DNA of 17,117 bases, from NCBI GenBank assembly GCA_002423425.1, contig DIWC01000057.1, forward strand, positions 1-17,117, in the 5' to 3' direction. The notes beneath the pieces are model-generated. The model made no database searches. It was not told where the DNA came from and saw only the letters and a program-made list of their open reading frames with translations. The stretch comes from Peptococcaceae bacterium UBA6116. Lineage in GTDB: Bacteria; Bacillota; Desulfitobacteriia; Desulfitobacteriales; Syntrophobotulaceae. How positions within the stretch are numbered: position 1 is the stretch's first letter; every line of letters begins with the position of its first letter. Below are positions 14,011 through 17,117 of the stretch, piece after piece. The translations under genes and the position numbers were made by a program.

Positions 14011-14056
14011 AAGAAATAAAAAGGCTGGACTTCCCAAGTGCTTGAAAAATCCAACC
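14011..14056 (-). terminator. Terminator between the zinc ribbon gene and the AI-2E gene
   Basis: On the minus strand the 16-base arm at 14041-14056 (GGTTGGATTTTTCAAG) pairs, with several G-U pairs, with the arm at 14023-14038, leaving a two-base loop. It is followed by TTTTTATTTCTTTC. The U-run ends about 20 bases before the AI-2E start. A second small hairpin, GACAG/CTGTC, lies just upstream at 14067-14081. Confidence 0.7.
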
Positions 14057-14089
14057 TCCTACAAGCGACAGAAAAGCTGTCACATATGT

Positions 14090-14287
14090 TTACTCAGCTA
14101 TAGCCTGTGTGGAATCCCGACTTTCCAGGCAAAAATCCTCCCAGGCTACCAAACTGCCGTCCTCTTCCAGGTCATATACAACAACCTTGTCGGTACGACT
14201 ATTAAACTCCACACAGCAATCCCAGCAATAGTATTGTTCAACGCCTACCTTGCCAATTTGCCGGCCCCCGCAAACAGGGCAAATCAT
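14090..14287 (-). CDS. Small zinc ribbon protein
   Basis: 65 residues. Two cysteine pairs, CPVC (residues 3-6) and CWDC (21-24), with the second followed by CVEFNS, form a compact zinc ribbon at the N-terminus. The second half is acidic (VVVYDLEEDGSLVAWED) without a recognised domain. I know of no named function. Its ATG overlaps the TGA of the PRC-barrel gene by four bases, so the two are translated together and may act together. It ends before a strong terminator, so it is the last gene of that short unit. Confidence 0.8.
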   Translation of the reverse strand: MICPVCGGRQIGKVGVEQYYCWDCCVEFNSRTDKVVVYDLEEDGSLVAWEDFCLESRDSTQAIAE

Positions 14288-14748
14288 CTCGACGAACCCC
14301 CTTCAATAACTACAACATCTTGGCTTTCAGCTAGAATGTTTTCCGCAAATATAGCGTTTCTTCCTTTATACAAATCAGCAAATAAACCGTCAGAAATTTC
14401 ATAGCCAACTATTACCTGTACTAAATTATCTACAAAAATGTCTCCAATAGTCCCTTTTATGTCGCCATCACCGTTATAAACCTTACTCCCGATTTTTTGG
14501 GACCAACATGAACCGTAAATTTCCTTATGCGAAAGCTTCGTCAAAATCAAAGACTCTTTTCCAAAGGATAAAATATCTTCTCTCGCTACTTTTGCTTGGT
14601 GCGGTTTCAAAAAAGAATCCTTTTCGAAAATAATTCCGGTTACGGTGTTGCTGATTTGCTCAAAGAGGATATCCTTAAGCCATCCTAGACGCTCACCCGT
14701 AGAGGGATCAATAATCGGAAGCATTATTAAGTCTCTCATTCTCCTCAT
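14284..14748 (-). CDS. PRC-barrel domain protein
   Basis: About 154 residues with two tandem PRC-barrel-like repeats: the first begins LPIIDPSTGERLGWLKDI, the second GSKVYNGDGDIKGTIGDIFVD. PRC barrels are small beta domains found in RimM, in photosynthetic reaction-centre H subunits and in sporulation proteins such as YlmC/YmxH. Firmicutes have many such proteins of unclear role. No signal peptide or membrane segment is seen. The start is uncertain: ATG 14748 follows GGATGTGG at six bases and is preferred; ATG 14760 has no site and ATG 14739 has AGGAGA too close. It overlaps the zinc ribbon gene by four bases. It is upstream of the AI-2E gene and downstream of nifU. Confidence 0.8.
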   Translation of the reverse strand: MRRMRDLIMLPIIDPSTGERLGWLKDILFEQISNTVTGIIFEKDSFLKPHQAKVAREDILSFGKESLILTKLSHKEIYGSCWSQKIGSKVYNGDGDIKGTIGDIFVDNLVQVIVGYEISDGLFADLYKGRNAIFAENILAESQDVVVIEGGSSR

Positions 14749-14791
14749 AAATTGCCACATCCAAATTTTATTATAATATTATATACATGTA

Positions 14792-14820
14792 TTATTAAAT
14801 ACCTTTTCCATTTCTGGCAA
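14792..14820 (-). promoter_or_regulatory. Possible promoter of the PRC-barrel and zinc ribbon genes
   Basis: On the minus strand TTGCCA (14815-14820) and TAATAA (14792-14797) are 17 bases apart, about 45 bases upstream of the chosen PRC-barrel start. Another A/T-rich -10-like TATAAT lies nearer the gene (about 14770) but has no -35 partner. The assignment is weak. Confidence 0.35.
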
Positions 14821-14849
14821 TTTATATTCATTCATTTTATACAAACAAC

Positions 14850-14875
14850 GGCAACAATGGACTATCCACGCCGCC
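14850..14875 (-). terminator. Candidate terminator after nifU
   Basis: On the minus strand GGCGGCGTGGA (14865-14875) can pair with TCCATTGTTGCC (14850-14861) across a three-base loop with one bulge and several G-U pairs. It is followed by GTTGTTTGTAT, a poor U-run. It lies about 42 bases after the nifU stop. It would end the iscR-nifS-nifU transcript. Confidence 0.4.
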
Positions 14876-14916
14876 GCTAAAACATCAGCACTTCCGTTCA
14901 AATTTATATTTTATGT

Positions 14917-15291
14917 TCAAACTTTAGTCTTCTTTTCCATATAATCTTTTATTGCAGCATGGACTGCATCGGCAGCAAGGTTTGAACAGTGCATCTTGGC
15001 CTCAGGCAATCCATCCAGGGCCTCAGCCACTGCAGCATTCGAGATCTCCAATGCATCTTCCACAGTCCTGCCCTTAACCATCTCTGTCACCATACTGCTC
15101 GTAGCTACAGCTGCTCCACAGCCAAAAGTTTTAAATTTTATATCCTTAATAATGTTATTTTCTATATCCAGGGTAATACGCATAATATCTCCGCATTTAG
15201 CATTACCTACTTGACCTACGCCGTTGGCATTTTCTATCTCACCTACATTACGGGGATTGGTAAAATGATCGATTACTTTCTCCGAATACAT
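14917..15291 (-). CDS. nifU: Fe-S cluster assembly scaffold NifU/IscU
   Basis: 124 residues, an IscU-type scaffold without the extra ferredoxin and Nfu domains of full NifU. The three cluster ligands are Cys33 (in NAKCGD), Cys58 (in TFGCGAA) and Cys102 (in MHCSNLA), and the adjacent Asp35 of KCGD is present. A new cluster is assembled here from sulfur supplied by NifS and then passed on. The start is ATG 15291, eight bases behind AGGAG; the GTG three codons earlier overlaps that site. It lies 40 bases after nifS in the same operon. The LPPVK-type motif for HscA chaperone binding is absent (GLPEAKMHCS instead), as is usual in Gram-positive clostridial proteins. Confidence 0.95.
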   Translation of the reverse strand: MYSEKVIDHFTNPRNVGEIENANGVGQVGNAKCGDIMRITLDIENNIIKDIKFKTFGCGAAVATSSMVTEMVKGRTVEDALEISNAAVAEALDGLPEAKMHCSNLAADAVHAAIKDYMEKKTKV

Positions 15292-15331
15292 ATCTTTCAC
15301 TCCTGTCGCTTAATCATAGTATATTTGCTAA

Positions 15332-16501
15332 CTAATTCGCTTTATTATAAAGCGGTGACATCGACCTTAATCTATCAACAATCTTAGGAAGCTCCTGTAA
15401 AACAAAATCAATATCATCTTCCGTATTTTGCCTTCCTAATGAGAAGCGGAGCGAACCGTGAGCTACCTCATGGCTTAATCCCATAGCCAGCAATACATGG
15501 GAAGGATCAAGCGAGCCTGAAGTACAAGCCGAACCACTCGAAGCTGCAATGCCAATCATATCAAGACTAAGAAGCAAGGATTCCCCTTCGACAAAGTTGA
15601 TACTTACATTAACGTTATTAGGCAGTCTTTTGTCCCCCATTGGGCCATTAAACTTGACACTATCGATAGTATTAAGGATACCATTTATCAACTTATCTCT
15701 AAGCCTGATAAGTTCGGGGTTTTCCTCTTCCATCCTCTGTCCGGCAAGTTCACAGGCTTTACCGAAACCAATGATTCCCGGAGCATTTTCTGTCCCGGAA
15801 CGCACTTTTCTCTCCTGGGAGCCGCCAAAAATTAATGGTGAGATCTTTATACCCTTGCGTACGTACAAAGCCCCTACTCCTTTGGGCCCATAGATTTTAT
15901 GGCCGGATATGGTCAGCAAGTCGATATTCATCTTGACAACATTAATCGGTAATTTTCCCAAAGACTGAACAGCATCGACATGAAATATTATTCCATTTTT
16001 CCGTGCTATCTTGCCGATCTCGGCAATTGGCTGAACCGAACCGACTTCGTTATTCGCATGCATCACACTGATAAGTATGGTATCGGGCCGGACAGCATTA
16101 TTTACCTGATCTATACTGACAAGTCCTTCCTCATCAACCGGTAAAATTGTAAGTTCATAACCGCTCTTGGCTAGATATTTAAACGTATCCAAAACAGCAT
16201 GGTGTTCAATAGCAGTTGTAATCAAGTGTTTCCCTTTATTGGCTCTGGCTTTGACCGTCCCCTGAATGGCAAGGTTATCCGCCTCAGTTCCACCGCTGGT
16301 AAAGATAATCTCTGAAAAATCAGCCCCAATCAGAGCAGCGACCTGCATTCGGGCTTCTTCCAAAGCCTTTTTTACCTGTCGTCCAAAAAAATGAACACTG
16401 GAAGGATTGCCGTAATACTCTAAAAAATACTTCAGCATCAGCTCCGCTACTTCAGGATCGACTGGAGTTGTCGCGCTATGATCAAGATAAATTCTCTTCA
16501 T
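15332..16501 (-). CDS. nifS: Cysteine desulfurase NifS/IscS
   Basis: 389 residues, an aminotransferase-fold enzyme using pyridoxal phosphate. Lys202 in the SGHKIYGPKG motif binds the cofactor. Cys326 in SSGSACTSGS carries the persulfide in the long class I loop that IscS and NifS share. It begins IYLDHSATTPVDPEV, the family hallmark. It removes sulfur from cysteine and delivers it to NifU and probably to tRNA thiolation enzymes. The start is ATG 16501 behind GGGGA; the frame to 16519 adds six residues without support. It follows iscR by 48 bases and precedes nifU by 40. Confidence 0.97.
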   Translation of the reverse strand: MKRIYLDHSATTPVDPEVAELMLKYFLEYYGNPSSVHFFGRQVKKALEEARMQVAALIGADFSEIIFTSGGTEADNLAIQGTVKARANKGKHLITTAIEHHAVLDTFKYLAKSGYELTILPVDEEGLVSIDQVNNAVRPDTILISVMHANNEVGSVQPIAEIGKIARKNGIIFHVDAVQSLGKLPINVVKMNIDLLTISGHKIYGPKGVGALYVRKGIKISPLIFGGSQERKVRSGTENAPGIIGFGKACELAGQRMEEENPELIRLRDKLINGILNTIDSVKFNGPMGDKRLPNNVNVSINFVEGESLLLSLDMIGIAASSGSACTSGSLDPSHVLLAMGLSHEVAHGSLRFSLGRQNTEDDIDFVLQELPKIVDRLRSMSPLYNKAN

Positions 16502-16549
16502 AAAAATTCCCCGTTCCACTATAGAATGTTATTCTTTAAGAAAAGTATT

Positions 16550-16999
16550 CTACTCTTCAAAAATATTCATCATTTGACCATCTTCTTTTTCAGCGGCCTT
16601 AAGCAAATCAGCCAGAGAGATGGAATCGACCACATTATTAATCGAATCGCTGACTTTGACCCATACCTCGCGAGTAACACAAAACTGTGTTTTTTCACAA
16701 CAGTCTGTCCCTGTCTGGTTTGTGCATTCAACCGGAGCAATCGGTCCTTCCAGCACTCTGATGACATCGCCGATATTAATATCTTCAGGTTGTTTAGCTA
16801 GGACATATCCGCCTTGCGAACCTCTTACACTTTTTACAAGTCCGGCTTTGCGCAACTCAGGAACAAGTTGCTCCAAGTAATTCTCCGATAACTTTTGTCT
16901 CTCGGCAACACTTTTCAGTGAAATTGGTCCTTCAGCATTATGCAGGGCTAAATCAAGCATAATCTGCACCCCATATCTGCCTCTGGTAGAAAATCTCAA
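16550..16999 (-). CDS. iscR: Rrf2 family transcriptional regulator, IscR type
   Basis: 149 residues with an N-terminal winged helix (FSTRGRYGVQIML, then LVKSVRGSQGGYVL as the wing) and a cysteine cluster Cys92, Cys100, Cys101 and Cys107 in the pattern expected for an Fe-S binding Rrf2 protein. E. coli IscR uses Cys92, Cys98 and Cys104. It would repress its own operon when loaded with a cluster. The start is a TTG at 16997-16999, eight bases after GAGGGG; the GTG at 17006-17008 overlaps that site. The TTG start also gives the family N-terminus MRFSTRGRYG. A CymR-like cysteine-metabolism regulator is an alternative, but the cysteines and adjacent nifS-nifU favour IscR. Confidence 0.9.
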   Translation of the reverse strand: MRFSTRGRYGVQIMLDLALHNAEGPISLKSVAERQKLSENYLEQLVPELRKAGLVKSVRGSQGGYVLAKQPEDINIGDVIRVLEGPIAPVECTNQTGTDCCEKTQFCVTREVWVKVSDSINNVVDSISLADLLKAAEKEDGQMMNIFEE

Positions 17000-17045
17000 T
17001 CTTTTCACCCCTCATTTTACTGAAATAAGACCTGTAACCACAATG

Positions 17046-17076
17046 ATATCCTACTAAACCAATCGGAATTTGTCAA
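17046..17076 (-). promoter_or_regulatory. iscR operon promoter with overlapping Rrf2-type operator
   Basis: On the minus strand TTGACA (17071-17076) and TAGGAT (17048-17053) are separated by 17 bases, about 47 bases upstream of the iscR TTG. The spacer and -10 are covered by an imperfect palindrome, ATTCCGATT / AGTAGGATAT (17046-17069), resembling the CC..GA..TAGT..GG layout of IscR sites. Binding there would block RNA polymerase, which suits autorepression. Confidence 0.65.
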
Positions 17077-17117
17077 TAAGCAAACTGATAAAAATATGTA
17101 CAAATTCTGGTATAATA

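Noticed and set aside
13991..14083. N-terminal extension of the AI-2E transporter
   Set aside because: It would be translated through the terminator hairpin, and ATG 13990 has a good ribosome binding site.
17108..17116. A divergent plus-strand extended -10 TGGTATAAT at the right edge
   Set aside because: There is no convincing -35 and no downstream gene is visible because the window ends; it cannot be evaluated.

Overview
The window looks like a chromosomal segment of an anaerobic, spore-former-type Firmicute (Clostridia). The closest fit by gene content and order is the Desulfitobacterium/Dehalobacter/Desulfosporosinus group, but that placement is inference. It rests on the block alaS - ireB - ruvX - DUF1292 - mltG - U32 peptidase, which matches the Bacillus subtilis yrrI-alaS-yrzL-yrrK-yrzB-yrrL-yrrN/O neighbourhood; on the iscR-nifS-nifU set; on strong AGGAGG-type ribosome binding sites; and on frequent TTG/GTG starts. 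No rRNA, tRNA, CRISPR array or transposase is visible.

Layout. (1) Positions 1-1470, plus strand: a compact four-gene accessory cassette with its own near-consensus promoter and a long perfect hairpin at its end. It encodes a small basic 'LPKGS' protein, a DUF3990 protein of the ADP-ribosyltransferase fold class, and two small acidic or neutral proteins, the last of DUF3791 type. This is the best candidate for a poorly described system, probably toxin-antitoxin-like. (2) Positions 1568-4129, minus strand: pilM-pilN-pilO, the inner-membrane assembly platform of a type IV pilus, cut short at its 3' side where the cassette begins. PilM carries an acidic insertion of about 170 residues. (3) Positions 4357-10118, minus strand: a DUF4911 protein, a U32 peptidase family protein (tRNA hydroxylation type), nudC, mltG, DUF1292, ruvX, a ferredoxin-fused aldo/keto reductase and ireB. 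(4) Positions 10232-14748, minus strand: alaS, an AI-2E family permease, a small zinc ribbon protein and a PRC-barrel protein. (5) Positions 14917-16999, minus strand: the Fe-S cluster operon iscR-nifS-nifU, driven by a promoter near the right edge that overlaps a palindrome resembling an IscR/Rrf2 operator.

How the genes fit together. IscR would sense Fe-S status and repress its own operon; NifS supplies sulfur and NifU is the scaffold. Several neighbours are likely clients or carry predicted Fe-S sites (the U32 protein and the aldo/keto reductase). AlaRS, the U32 protein and RuvX belong to translation and tRNA/rRNA maturation. MltG and IreB link to cell-wall synthesis and its PASTA-kinase control. 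PilMNO would anchor a pilus motor, but the remaining pilus genes are not in the window.

Most starts were chosen by ribosome binding site and family N-terminus. Several differ from the longest open frame: alaS, the AI-2E permease, the DUF1292 gene, ruvX, nifU, nifS, iscR and both ends of the left cassette.
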